A DNA stretch of 64,000 bases from Bradyrhizobium cajani (GCF_009759665.1 NZ_WQNE01000024.1:62001-126000), one strand, 5' to 3'. Counted from the first letter of the stretch, positions 8,782 through 18,422 are shown. Notes: a model not told the origin generated them from the letters alone. Numbers and translations: made by a program.

Positions 8782-10172
8782 GATGCAGCCGAGGGTGCGG
8801 GGTCAAATGCATCGAAGATTCGCTGCGCCTTGACGAGCGTTTCCTCGTATTCGGCCGCAGGGTCTGACATCGCCGTTATCCCGCTACCTGCATGAAGCAC
8901 AGCCAGATCGCCGTCGATCATCACCGTTCGTATGGCAATATTCGTGTCCATGCAACCGTTGAAGCCAATGAAGCCGATTGCGCCACAATAGACCTCTCGC
9001 GGGAAACGTTCGATTTCGGCGATAATTTCCATCGACCTCACCTTTGGCGCCCCGGTAATTGAGCCGCCGGGGAAACAGGCGCGAAGCAATGCAACGGCAT
9101 CCTGGTCTGCTGCCAGTTCACCCGTAACAACAGATACGAGGTGGTGCACCGAGGCGTACAATTCCAAACCGCACAACACGGGAACATCGACGGACCGTGG
9201 AGTGCAGACTCGCGATAGATCGTTACGAAGGAGGTCGACGATCATTGTGTTTTCGGCACGGTCCTTTTCGGATGTCACCAGGAGTTCAGTGCGGCGCTGG
9301 TCTTCTTTCGAATCAGCGGACCGGGCGATTGTGCCCTTGATGGGGCGCGTTTCGACGCGTCGTCGGTCGAGCTTTAAAAACCGTTCTGGTGAGCTCGATG
9401 CAATGGTCAGCTTGCCATAGCGCAGCAGGGCCGCAAAGGGCGCCGGATTCAATAACCTCAGCCGGCAGTAGAAGGCAACCGGATCAAATGAGGCTGATAG
9501 CCGCGCACTGAAACGCTGCGCAATGTTGGCTTGGAAGACATCTCCAGCCAGAACTAAACCGATGACGCACTGTACCGCCGCAATGTAGCCGTCACGGCTG
9601 AAATTGGAGCGCCAAGGTCCTGCCGTGCCCAAATATTCGTCCGGGGTCGCTTTTCGGCCGGCAAGAAGAGCAGCAAACTCATCGGACCGGCGGCGCGCCC
9701 GCTCGCTGCGGCGTGCCGGATCCTGCTCCGGCCATCCGGTCGAGACGATCCAGCATCGGTTGTGACGGTGGTCGAAGCTGATGACTACATCGTAGAGATG
9801 CAAGATGGATTGTGGCAGACTTAGCCCCGGAATTGTCGGCGCCGGCAATCGCTCCAATGTCCTGTTCAAATCGTAACCCAGGAACCCGGCCGCGCCCCCC
9901 TGAAATGGAGGAAGATGGGGACGAAGCTCTTGCGGAAATCTGGCGAGAAGGGTGCGAAGCCCTTCCCATGGATCGCCTTCCAGAGCCGCACGGTTGCAAC
10001 TCAGCTGCCCGTCCGCGATGACGCAAGTGCCGAACGGGTCGCACGTCAGATATGAGTAGCGACCAAGCAACTCGTGTCCTGCCGCGCTATCGAGAAACGT
10101 AAGGTGCGGCCGGTGCGCCAGACCTCGCAGGACCGTGGCAGGATCAATCCACTGCAGTTCGCGAACATGCAT
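8778..10172 (-). CDS. pabB: Aminodeoxychorismate synthase component I
   Basis: Chorismate-utilising enzyme that makes 4-amino-4-deoxychorismate, the folate precursor of p-aminobenzoate. The catalytic domain carries the PIKGT motif (ETRPIKGTIARSADS), where Lys marks PabB as opposed to anthranilate synthase. Later blocks are DRAENTMIVDLLRNDLSRVC, FPGGSITGAPKVRSMEII and YCGAIGFIGFNG, all standard for the family. Length is about 464 residues, the normal size for PabB. ATG 10172 is used; a TTG at 10187 is in frame, and neither has a strong Shine-Dalgarno. The stop overlaps the pabA start. No pabC lyase is visible nearby. Confidence 0.87.
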   Translation of the reverse strand: MHVRELQWIDPATVLRGLAHRPHLTFLDSAAGHELLGRYSYLTCDPFGTCVIADGQLSCNRAALEGDPWEGLRTLLARFPQELRPHLPPFQGGAAGFLGYDLNRTLERLPAPTIPGLSLPQSILHLYDVVISFDHRHNRCWIVSTGWPEQDPARRSERARRRSDEFAALLAGRKATPDEYLGTAGPWRSNFSRDGYIAAVQCVIGLVLAGDVFQANIAQRFSARLSASFDPVAFYCRLRLLNPAPFAALLRYGKLTIASSSPERFLKLDRRRVETRPIKGTIARSADSKEDQRRTELLVTSEKDRAENTMIVDLLRNDLSRVCTPRSVDVPVLCGLELYASVHHLVSVVTGELAADQDAVALLRACFPGGSITGAPKVRSMEIIAEIERFPREVYCGAIGFIGFNGCMDTNIAIRTVMIDGDLAVLHAGSGITAMSDPAAEYEETLVKAQRIFDAFDPAPSAAS

Positions 10173-10227
10173 CGGGCTATCTGTCAATCACCGGTAGGAC
10201 GCCCTGCGAGATCCGCTTCGATTGTGA

Positions 10228-10623
10228 TCACCATCCGCCCCCGAAGATCTTCAGATTCTCAGGTTGATCTTCGGGCCAGGCGCACGAAGAGACTAGTGAC
10301 TGTCTATTTGAGGCCGTTTCCGAAAAACCTGGGCTGGAGGCCGCATCGTAGTCAGCCGCGAACCGCAGCTCCCGGAGTGGCCGGACCCGCTTGATCGACT
10401 CTTGGTATAGATTGTGCGCCTTATATGCCGCGAGTTCAGTCTCGTTCTCGAACTCACCGTAGACCACGACGTCAATCTCGTTGCCGAGCTGGTCGGTCTT
10501 GCGATTGCGAGCGACCTCGAGCCGGCGTGAATGCGGGATTGTGGTGAGTAAGGACAGACCGTCGACCATTCGGTCGATATGAGCTTCGTCCTTGGCGGTG
10601 AACAAGACGATATGACGGATCAT
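10228..10623 (-). CDS. Dabb-domain (stress-response A/B barrel) protein
   Basis: The 131-residue product starts IRHIVLFTAKDEA and contains VARNRKTDQLGNEIDVVVYG and FENETELAAYKAHNLYQ, the classic dimeric alpha-beta barrel (Dabb) pattern. Such proteins are small and of mixed function, including some polyketide cyclases. After about residue 100 the tail looks unstructured and may be a non-homologous extension. It is the first gene of the leftward Dabb-pabB-pabA run, 40-55 bases before pabB. ATG at 10623. Confidence 0.8.
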   Translation of the reverse strand: MIRHIVLFTAKDEAHIDRMVDGLSLLTTIPHSRRLEVARNRKTDQLGNEIDVVVYGEFENETELAAYKAHNLYQESIKRVRPLRELRFAADYDAASSPGFSETASNRQSLVSSCAWPEDQPENLKIFGGGW

Positions 10624-11269
10624 GGATTACCGTAGAAGTGAGCTCGGGAAGCAGTTCTTCATAGCTATCTGGAGTTCGTGTCATTCGCAACGTTATCGCC
10701 GCATGTTCGCCATTCCGCAAGACAGGTCGGTGTTCGATGTGCAACACTTTGCTGCAACTGAACTCGCCAGACGTTCAAATCAATCAACGATGATCCTGAT
10801 TGAAGCACGGTCGCCAGCTCGCACCTGTGTTCTCGGCCAGTGGTGATTTCGCAAGGTGCGTCGGCCCTGGCTGGCGAGCAGGAGACCATCGCGACCGCGC
10901 CAGCCGTGTCATAGACGTGATTTTGTTCTGTGTCTCGCCAGAGATCGCCAACAAACAAGCAAGCGTTGGGTTCGAGGCGGTGTATTCAGATGAAGCAGTC
11001 GGCAACGCTAGCCAAGTCTGCGTGAAATCGCAAGAATTGCCGAATGGTTGCAGGCTTTCTGCGTTGTTGTGTGGCTTTTCGCTCCCTTTACGCGCTGGCT
11101 AGCCGTTACAGCTCTCGTGAGCATCAGTTGGGCGGCAAAGGTTGCACGCCTGGAACGCTTTCCCAAAGATCGCGGCCTCGAACGTTCGGCTGGTGCCGAT
11201 CCGTGAACCGCTACTTCGATCACTGCAGATGGTCTCTATGATCGGCTCGTGGCTCTGGAAGCAAACCTG
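10624..11269. other. Intergenic region upstream of bioB, no gene seen
   Basis: About 646 bases between the divergent Dabb operon and bioB. Short frames exist on both strands (for example 10800-11102 rightward and 11008-11223 leftward), but none resembles a known family or has a good start. It should hold the promoters for both operons. I looked for a BioR-type TTATmkATAA palindrome and did not find one. Confidence 0.45.
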
Positions 11270-12262
11270 ATGATGGCCGCTATGCAAGTGGAGCGCCACC
11301 ACGGCGCCAGCGCGCCGGTTCGGACTGATTGGAGGCGCGCCGAGGCTGAAGCGCTTTATGGCTTGCCCTTTGCTGACCTGATCTTTCAGGCGCAGACCGT
11401 CCATCGCGGCAACTTCGATCCGAACCGCATCGAAACCGCGAGCCTGCTCAGCATCAAGACCGGTGGTTGCCCTGAAGATTGCGGCTACTGTTCGCAGAGT
11501 GCGCACTACGAGACCGGTGTGAAGGCCACTCGGCTGATGGATCGGGCCGATGTTGTTGCCAGCGCGCAGCGCGCCAAGGACGCCGGTGCGACCCGCTTCT
11601 GCATGGCCGCAGCCTGGCGCAGTCCCAAAGATCGCGATCTCGATCAGATTTGCGAGATGCTGAGCATGGTTAAAGGTCTCGGCATGGAAACCTGCGTCAC
11701 GCTCGGCATGCTGACGATGGAGCAGGCCGAGCGGCTCTTCGCCGCCGGCCTCGACTTCTACAATCACAACGTGGATACCTCGCCAGAATTCTACGGCAAG
11801 ATCATTACCACTCGTACCCTGCAGGATCGCATTGACACACTCGCGCACGTGCGTGAGGCCGGCATCAAAGTCTGCTGCGGCGGCATTATCGGCATGGGCG
11901 AGCACGTCGATGATCGCCTGGGAATGCTCCTGCTGCTGGCCAACCTTCCGAACCACCCAGAAAGCGTGCCGCTCAATTTGTGGAATGAAGTCAAGGGTGT
12001 GCCCGTCAACGACAGCGCAAGCCCTCACGATCCGATCGCGGTGGTGCGACTGATAGCGACGGCCAGGATCATGATGCCGAAGAGTGTCGTGCGGTTGTCG
12101 GCGGGACGGCAGTATATGACGGACGAGTTGCAGGCGCTGTGCTTTTTGGCCGGCGCCAATTCCATCTTCATCGGCGATGTGCTGTTGACGACCAGGAACC
12201 CGCAGCGAGACCGGGATGCGAGTTTGCTGCGCCGACTCGGCATCGCGTCGAAGCTGGCTTAG
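11270..12262 (+). CDS. bioB: Biotin synthase
   Basis: Radical-SAM enzyme that inserts sulfur into dethiobiotin, the last step of biotin synthesis. The 4Fe-4S cysteines are in GGCPEDCGYCSQSAHY (CxxxCxxC); further signatures are FCMAAAWRSP, DFYNHNVDTSPEFY and VCCGGIIGMGE. The C-terminus AGANSIFIGDVLLTT with nearby Asn/Arg is typical. ATG 11270 follows GGAAG; GTG 11249 and ATG 11282 are in frame. It leads a run with panD, bioF, bioD and bioA. It appears intact and full length. Confidence 0.95.
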   Translation: MMAAMQVERHHGASAPVRTDWRRAEAEALYGLPFADLIFQAQTVHRGNFDPNRIETASLLSIKTGGCPEDCGYCSQSAHYETGVKATRLMDRADVVASAQRAKDAGATRFCMAAAWRSPKDRDLDQICEMLSMVKGLGMETCVTLGMLTMEQAERLFAAGLDFYNHNVDTSPEFYGKIITTRTLQDRIDTLAHVREAGIKVCCGGIIGMGEHVDDRLGMLLLLANLPNHPESVPLNLWNEVKGVPVNDSASPHDPIAVVRLIATARIMMPKSVVRLSAGRQYMTDELQALCFLAGANSIFIGDVLLTTRNPQRDRDASLLRRLGIASKLA

Positions 12263-12313
12263 ACGAAACGGAAGCAGCCTGCGCGCTGCTCGCAAATCCG
12301 GCCTGGATGAGAG

Positions 12314-12667
12314 ATGCAGATTACGGTGATGAAAGGCAGGGTTCATCGCGCAACGGTGACCGAAGCCGATCTCCACTCTGAAGGATCAGTTTCGATCGAT
12401 CGTGAGCTGTTGGACGCTGCAGGATTTCTGATCAATGAACGGGTAGAAATCTACAACATGGAAACCGGAACGCACTTTTCTACCTATGTAATAGCAGCCC
12501 CTCGAGGATCTGGCTCCGTGGACGTGAATGGCGCGGCTGCGCGGCTCGCGCTACCCGGAGACAAGATAACTATAGTTGCATATGCCTCTCTCGATGAGGC
12601 GGAGGCTAAAGTCTTTTCACCGCGCGTTGTTGTGGTCGGTCGAGAAAATCGCATCTTGCGAGATTAG
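12314..12667 (+). CDS. panD: Aspartate 1-decarboxylase proenzyme
   Basis: Pyruvoyl enzyme that converts aspartate to beta-alanine for pantothenate. The self-cleavage site Gly24-Ser25 lies in HSEGSVSID, exactly at the family position, and the opening QITVMKGRVHRATVT and GDKITIVAYA blocks are conserved. The 117-residue length is normal. It is inserted between bioB and bioF, so the operon mixes biotin and pantothenate synthesis. It looks intact. Confidence 0.94.
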   Translation: MQITVMKGRVHRATVTEADLHSEGSVSIDRELLDAAGFLINERVEIYNMETGTHFSTYVIAAPRGSGSVDVNGAAARLALPGDKITIVAYASLDEAEAKVFSPRVVVVGRENRILRD

Positions 12668-12752
12668 AAGCCAAAGGCGGATACGGTACACTCTTGTTCT
12701 TGCTGGTGGCCAGAACTCTTGTGCAACAGATCGCCGCGGTACGGGTAAAAGA

Positions 12753-13906
12753 ATGAATTCGATCCATGCAGCAATGCTTGCCGAGTATGCCTCATCCTTG
12801 TATGCCCTGAACGAAGATGGCCGGCTGCGCGGCCTGAAGCAGCATGCGGGCATCGATTTCGTATCGAACGATTATCTGGCGCTTGCTAATGCGCCGCGCA
12901 TGAGAAAGGCCGTTTCTGCTGCGCTGGAGGCCGGCACAACCATCGGAGCTGGCGGATCACGGCTTCTGCGCGGCAATTGTGCAGAACACGAAACTCTCGA
13001 AGCGGAGGCGGCTCAGTTTTTTAGGGCCGAGACGGCGCTCTTCTTCGGCGGTGGGTATATGGCGAATTTCTCTGTCCTGACAACGCTACCGCAACGGGGT
13101 GATCTGCTCGTTCTCGATTCTCTCGTGCACGCGAGCATTCATGAAGGTGCGCGCGCTGGCCGGGCAGATTTTCGGATAAGCAATCATAACGATCCCGAGT
13201 CCGTCGTAGACACGATTCGAGACTGGCGATCGAAGGGCGGAACGGGCCGCATCTGGATCGTGGCCGAGAGCCTGTACAGCATGGATGGGGATTTCGCGCC
13301 CCTGGACGACTTGGTCGCAATCGCGGACCGTCATGACGCATTTCTGATGGTGGACGAGGCGCATGCCACTGGTGTTTATGGTGAGCAGGGGCGAGGGCTC
13401 ACCGCGGCTTATGAGGGGCGCGAGAACCTCCTGACTGTTCATACCTGTGGCAAGGCGCTGGGTGCTGCTGGTGCGCTTGTCACAGCCTCAGTTGTGTTGC
13501 GTGATTTCATGATCAATCGCTGCCGCCCCTTTATTTTTGCCACTGCGCATCACCCTTGATGGCTGTTGCCGTGCGGGAGGCACTCTTGATCCTGCAGGAA
13601 GAGCCGGAGCGTCAGCAGCGCCTGTGCGAGCTGGTCGCGTTCACTCATCGCGAGATCCGTCAGCGCGGCGAGTGGAGTACTTCGGAATCGCAGATCATCC
13701 CCTACATCGTTGGCGATAATGCCAATGCGATGCAGCTCGCCGCAGCACTGCAAAGTCGCGGCTTCGATATCCGTGGAATCCGGCCACCAACCGTGCCGGC
13801 GGGAACGGCTCGCTTGCGGATTTCATTGACACTCAATGTAGAGGAGGATGACGTGCGTGCAATGCTGGATGCGCTCCTTGAAGAGACGAGGGGCATGTCT
13901 CGATGA
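12753..13906 (+). pseudogene. bioF: 8-amino-7-oxononanoate synthase, split by one frameshift
   Basis: The PLP-dependent KAPA synthase is recognisable along its full length: FVSNDYLALANAP, GAGGSRLLRGNC, VDEAHATGVYG and the PLP lysine in HTCGKALGAAGA. Reading ends at a TGA at 13557-13559, directly after IFATAHHP. The family sequence there is FATAPSPLM. A single missing base near 13545-13550 accounts for this, because the next frame reads SPLMAVAVREALLILQEEP and continues to the normal C-terminus at 13906. The coding texture on both sides is otherwise well preserved. It is either a recent lesion or a sequencing error. Its stop overlaps the bioD start by four bases. Confidence 0.88.
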
Positions 13907-14538
13907 GCCGGCGGATCGTGGTGACAGGCACGGATACCGGGATCGGAAAGACCGTATTTTCCGCCGGCCTCGCCGACCTCCTTGGCGCCAGCTATTGGAA
14001 GCCAATTCAGGCCGGTCTTGAGGGACAAACCGATTCGGAATCCGTCGCCCGATTGAGCGGTCTATCGCCCGATCGCATCGTTCCAGAGCTTTACCGACTC
14101 CGAACGCCAGCCTCGCCGCATCATTCCGCGGAAATCGATGGCGTTCGCATCGACGCGGGCTCGCTGCGCGTGCCGAACACCGGAGCGCGGCCGCTCGTGA
14201 TTGAGGGCGCCGGCGGGCTGATGGTGCCAGTCAGTGGCGGCACGCTTATTATTGATATTTTTGAGCGATGGCAGCTTCCGGTCGTGCTTTGTACGAGGAC
14301 GGCCCTTGGGACCATCAATCACTCGCTGCTTTCCATCGAGGCTCTCCGAAAGCGTCAAATCCGCATTCTTGGTATAGCATTCATTGGCGAAAGGAACTCT
14401 GCTACGGAGAGCGCAGTTTGCGAGATCGGGCGAGTCCGTTGGCTGGGACGATTACCCTGGATTTGTCCTCTCACGGCAGACACTCTCCGGGCGGCGTTCA
14501 AGGAATCGTTCATCGGCGATGATTTCTTGGATTCATGA
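13903..14538 (+). CDS. bioD: Dethiobiotin synthetase
   Basis: ATP-dependent carboxylase that closes the ureido ring of dethiobiotin. The P-loop VTGTDTGIGKTVFSAGL is at the N-terminus, YWKPIQAGL follows, and the second substrate-binding segment EGAGGLMVPV is present. The 211-residue length is normal. ATG overlaps the end of bioF (ATGA), and its own stop overlaps the bioA start, so bioF-bioD-bioA are translationally coupled. Intact. Confidence 0.94.
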   Translation: MSRRIVVTGTDTGIGKTVFSAGLADLLGASYWKPIQAGLEGQTDSESVARLSGLSPDRIVPELYRLRTPASPHHSAEIDGVRIDAGSLRVPNTGARPLVIEGAGGLMVPVSGGTLIIDIFERWQLPVVLCTRTALGTINHSLLSIEALRKRQIRILGIAFIGERNSATESAVCEIGRVRWLGRLPWICPLTADTLRAAFKESFIGDDFLDS

Positions 14539-15791
14539 TGCCAAAGAAGAAGTTTCCGATTTGGCACCCGTTCACCCAGCATGCCCTCCAGGGCGAAATA
14601 ACAAGTGGTGACGGTGCTTATCTTTACACCGCGGATGGCCGCCGCATCATAGACGCAATCTCCTCTTGGTGGGTCGTGACACATGGCCATTGCCATCCCC
14701 AAATTGTGAGCGCGATTCAGGAACAGGCAGGCAAGCTTAACCAGATCATTTTTGCCGGTTACACACACGATCCCGCTGAGGAGGTGGCGGAGATGCTTTT
14801 GAAGGTCGGCCCCCGCGGCCTCGACCATGTCTTCTTTTCCGACAGTGGTTCGACAAGCGTCGAAGTTGCCCTCAAAATGGCGCTCGGCTATTGGCGCAAT
14901 ATCGGCGAGCGGCGAACGAGCATTGTCGTTCTGCAACATTCTTATCACGGCGACACGATTGGGGCGATGTCGGTCGGTGCCCGCGGCGTATTCAACGCTG
15001 CGTACCGTCCCCTTTTGTTTGATGTCATCTCCATCCCGTTCCCTGCGAAAGGTCGCGAGCGAGAGACGCTGAATGCGCTCTACGCCGCATTTCAAGACGA
15101 ATTTCCGGCGGTTTTAGTTGTGGAGCCTCTGATACTGGGGGCAGGTGGAATGCTGATATACCCAGCCTGGGTACTCAGAGAGATGAAGCGGATCTGCGAG
15201 AGCTTTGGCGTCCTGTTCATTGCTGATGAGGTCATGACGGGTTGGGGCCGCACCGGAACACTATTCGCCTGCGAGCAGGCCGACATCACACCTGATATCG
15301 CCTGCTATTCGAAGCGTCTCACCGGAGGCGCGCTTCCATTGGCGGTGACACTCTGTCGCGCGGAAATCTTCGAGGCACATTATTCGAAAGACCGTGTGCG
15401 GACGTTCTTCCATTCGAGTTCATACACGGCGAATCCGCTAGCCTGCGCCGCCGCAAAAGCCAACCTGGATCTCTGGCAGGATCAGGAATCTTGCAAGCGC
15501 GTGACGACGGTTGCAGCAATGCAAGAGCACGCAATCGAGCCATTTCGGGCCGATGCGCGCTTTGAAAACGTTCGTCGCACCGGGACCATCACTGCGCTCG
15601 ATCTGAAAGCGAGCGATGGTGGCTATCTTGCGAGCATAGGTCCGAAGCTTCAGGCCTTCTTTAGGGACCGGAATCTTTTGCTGCGTCCGCTCGGCAACAC
15701 GATCTATGTGATGCCGCCTTATTGCGTCGCGGCGGCGGATCTTGATGAAATTTATGGCGCCATTCGCGCTGCCGCTGATGCGGTGACATGA
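14535..15791 (+). CDS. bioA: Adenosylmethionine-8-amino-7-oxononanoate aminotransferase
   Basis: Class III PLP aminotransferase forming 7,8-diaminopelargonate with S-adenosylmethionine as amino donor. Signatures are IWHPFTQHA, the BioA-specific ISSWWVVTHGH, FSDSGSTSVEVALKMA, the cofactor Asp in LFIADEVMTGWGRTG and the Schiff-base lysine in CYSKRLTGGALPLAVT. At 418 residues it is full length. The start overlaps the bioD stop. Confidence 0.95.
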   Translation: MMPKKKFPIWHPFTQHALQGEITSGDGAYLYTADGRRIIDAISSWWVVTHGHCHPQIVSAIQEQAGKLNQIIFAGYTHDPAEEVAEMLLKVGPRGLDHVFFSDSGSTSVEVALKMALGYWRNIGERRTSIVVLQHSYHGDTIGAMSVGARGVFNAAYRPLLFDVISIPFPAKGRERETLNALYAAFQDEFPAVLVVEPLILGAGGMLIYPAWVLREMKRICESFGVLFIADEVMTGWGRTGTLFACEQADITPDIACYSKRLTGGALPLAVTLCRAEIFEAHYSKDRVRTFFHSSSYTANPLACAAAKANLDLWQDQESCKRVTTVAAMQEHAIEPFRADARFENVRRTGTITALDLKASDGGYLASIGPKLQAFFRDRNLLLRPLGNTIYVMPPYCVAAADLDEIYGAIRAAADAVT

Positions 15792-16197
15792 CTTGAGCGC
15801 GCAAGAACTTATTGCGGAAAGACCACGCATGTCTAATCACTTTCGTGAGGAGTTCTTACAACAGCGCGGACGATTGTGGTCGGTTTGTACGGCCGAAGGC
15901 TCTTTGATCATGGCCGGGTTCAAGAACCAGCCGGCCTGCTGCCGCTACCAAGCAGACGGGTCGCTTCTTCTCTGCTGTTCAGCGCGCCAAGTGGTCGCCG
16001 CTATCAGCTGTTGTGCGCCAATACGAGCGGAAGAGGCTCCGCCGACAAAATAACGGCTGAGACGTTCCTGCCTGAAAGTTGCGCGTTCACCGGTGTTGCT
16101 TTGCGTCCATTCTCTGGTTTTGGGAAGGAAAGAGTCTTCACCTCCACGCGGTCGACAGTTTTCTGTCGGCCAAGTACAAACTACAGGAAACAAAGCA
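15792..16197 (+). other. 406-base stretch between bioA and panB
   Basis: A rightward frame from a TTG at 15793 (86 codons) and an overlapping frame from 15876 have no recognisable motif. In the related Bradyrhizobium bio operon a bioZ ketosynthase gene follows bioA; I see no trace of its active-site motifs here. This is probably degraded sequence plus the panB leader. CAGGAAACAAAGC before ATG 16198 is a weak ribosome site. Confidence 0.4.
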
Positions 16198-17068
16198 TGA
16201 GCCACAGCGTAGACCGGCCCTGTGAACGCGTCACCATCCGAGTTCTGCAGCAATGGAAAGAGGAGGGGCGCCGCGTCGTAATGACGACCGCTTATGACGC
16301 GGTTTCAGCGCGCATTGCGGATGCAATTGTGGATGTCATTCTTACCGGCGATAGTGTTGGAAACGTCTGCCTTGGTTCGAAAACACGCTGCCGGTCAGCA
16401 TGGCCATGATGAATCATCACTTGGCGGCGGTTGCGCGCACAAAGCCGCATGCTCTCCTCGTCGCTGACATGCCCTTCCTTAGCTTTCATCTCAGTCCCGC
16501 GGAGACGATACGGAACGCCGGAGGCTTCTTGAAGCGCGGCGCCGACGCCGTAAAGCTGGAAGGCGGTGCCAAGCGTGCTGAGATGGTGCGTGCCTTGGTG
16601 GATTGCGAGATTCCCGTGATGGGCTATCTTGGCCTCACCCCGCAAAGCGTCAATGTCATAGGCGGATTCAAGGTGCAGGGCCGGAAAACCGATGATGCCT
16701 TACGTCTGCTCGAGGACGCGCACCGCCTACAGGAAGCCGGCCGCTTCGCGTTGGTCCTTGAAGGCATTCCGGCGGAGCTCGCTGCACGAGCGACTGAATC
16801 TCTGACGATACCGACTATCGGTATCGGGGCGGGCCCCAATTGCTCCGGTCAGGTGCTCGTACTCCATGACGTTCTTGGTCTGATCGAAGGTCATCATCCG
16901 AAATTTGTTCGTGCCTATGCAAATGGTTTCCAGCTGCTGCGGGAGGCGCTAGCGTGCTGGGCGGCGGATGTCCGCAGCAGTGGATTTCCGGCACCACAGG
17001 AGTCCTACCTGCTTCCAGATGGACTGCGCGACGCGATAGCAAACTGGGTGCCTTCCGATTCAATCTGA
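16198..17068 (+). pseudogene. panB: Ketopantoate hydroxymethyltransferase with one-base frameshift
   Basis: PanB makes ketopantoate from ketoisovalerate. The N-terminal part VVMTTAYDAVSARIA and TGDSVGNVCLG is in one frame, which then reads SKTRCRSAWP and stops at 16409. The remainder resumes in the next frame from about 16382: FENTLPVS, then MAMMNHHLAAVARTKPHAL, LVADMPFLSFHLSP, AVKLEGGAKRA and GIGAGPNCSGQVLV, to the TGA at 17068. Restoring one T in GGTTCGAA (16374-16381) gives CLGFENTLPVSMAMM, the expected family sequence. An internal ATG at 16400 could start a truncated protein lacking the GDSVG pocket. The rest is well conserved, so the lesion is recent or is a sequencing error. Confidence 0.88.
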
Positions 17069-17075
17069 GGTCAAG

Positions 17076-18108
17076 CTCAAGATTCAAACACTTAGTACGG
17101 TCGTTGATCTGCGTCACGTTCTGGCAAACGCCCGCAAGGCCGGTAAACGTATCGGTTTCGTGCCGACGATGGGTTACCCTGCACGATGGTCACTCGGCGC
17201 TAGTTGAGGCGAGCCGGGCGCGGAGCGATCTCACAGTCGTAAGCATATTCGTCAATCCAACTCAATTCGGAGCGAATGAGGATCTCAACGCCTATCCGCG
17301 GGACTTCTTGCGCGACGAAAAGCTATGCCGTAACGCTGGGGTTTCAATCGTCTTCGCACCGGATGCACGAGAGGTCTATCATCCATCTCGATTTGAGACC
17401 TTTATCGAGCCGGGCGAGCTTGCGAACCAGTTGTGCGGAGCTTTCAGGCCTGGGCACTTTGGCGGCGTTGCGACTGTGGTCTGCAAGCTGTTCAATATGG
17501 TACAGCCGGACGTCGCCCTTTTCGGCCAAAAGGATTTTCAGCAGTGCGCTGTCGTGCGCCGCATGACAGCTGATCTCAATCTTCCAATCGAGATTGTCAC
17601 TATCCCAACTGTTCGAGACCCTGACGGACTCGCGATGAGCAGCCGCAATAAGTATCTCTCTGCGGAAGAACGCGGGCGAGCCCTTGCTATCAGCCGCGGT
17701 CTGTTCGCTGCAGGGGATGAGTTTCGCTCGGGAGGGCGCGATGTCGGGAAGCTGATTGCGATCGCAAAGAGGCATTTTGAAACCGTTGATCGACTGCAGT
17801 ACCTTGAGCTGGTCGACGCCGATACACTCAAGGGCGCCGAGAGCCCTCTGCGGCGCCCAGCGGCGCTGTTTGCTGCAGCGTACGTTGGTTCAACACGGCT
17901 GATTGATAATGTGATACTGCAGTTGCCTGCCTATCATGTCGCACACCCGAACGACCGAAGTTGCCTAGGGAAGGATGTGGTCGGCCTCTCCCTGCTTGAT
18001 GCCTGCGTCCATCTAGCAGACCCTACGCAAAGCCACGGCGTGACCGGGCAAGCGTTAAGTGGCCCAGCCATTCGACGGATCGCTGGCTGTCTACGGAAGC
18101 CGATGTGA
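17076..18108 (+). pseudogene. panC: Pantothenate synthetase, start lost and frameshifted
   Basis: PanC joins pantoate and beta-alanine. The N-terminus reads KIQTLSTVVDLRHVL and GKRIGFVPTMGY, but the codon where Met is expected (17076-17078) is CTC and no ATG, GTG or TTG is available in this frame after the preceding stop. One extra C near 17177-17179 then shifts the frame; the remainder reads LHDGHSALVEAS, VSIFVNPTQFGANED, FGGVATVVCKLFN, LFGQKDFQQCAVV and AMSSRNKYLS. After the usual end (STRLIDNVI) the frame runs on for about 60 further residues, so the normal stop also seems lost. Three defects make a non-functional gene likely. Confidence 0.85.
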
Positions 18109-18422
18109 ACAGCGGCGGAGCGATTGGCTGTTGGGCGGGACGAAACGATGCGACCCTAGGAGGCAAAATCTTCCTCGTTATCGGCGACGCCCTCGCTCTT
18201 GAGGAGTCGTCGGCTCATGCGACATCGTGCATTCTCAGCGCCCCGCCGCAGATTTCAGGCTAGCGGCCGATGCCTCTGCGCCTAACCTGAAAAGTCCACC
18301 TCGTTTTGCAGAATTTCCCTAACTCTTGGCCGGATTGTGAGTTTTTGTACATCGGCAGCCCCTTACGATCTCATCAGAAGGACGCGCACAATAGTACTGC
18401 GTCGTGTGGAGAGGGCGAACGG
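18109..18422 (+). other. 314-base stretch, no gene
   Basis: No frame of interest and no hairpin with a T-run was seen. The last 100 bases probably represent the leader of the SDR fragment that follows. Confidence 0.4.

Noticed and set aside
11008..11241. Short frames upstream of bioB on both strands
   Set aside because: Mutually overlapping, with no motif or plausible start; treated as leader sequence.
11099..12376. 425-codon leftward frame opposite bioB
   Set aside because: It is the mirror of bioB in GC-rich DNA; bioB has all family motifs and the antisense product has none.
12314..12853. Upstream in-frame extension of bioF to 12576, overlapping panD
   Set aside because: The extra 59 residues do not resemble BioF; ATG 12753 gives the normal N-terminus.
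13540..13560. Programmed frameshift in bioF
   Set aside because: There is no slippery heptamer at the break and the required shift fits a simple missing base, so a mutation or sequencing error is favoured.
15793..16053. Small gene between bioA and panB (possible bioZ)
   Set aside because: Lacks the Cys-His-Asn ketosynthase motifs and the length of BioZ; no other family resemblance.
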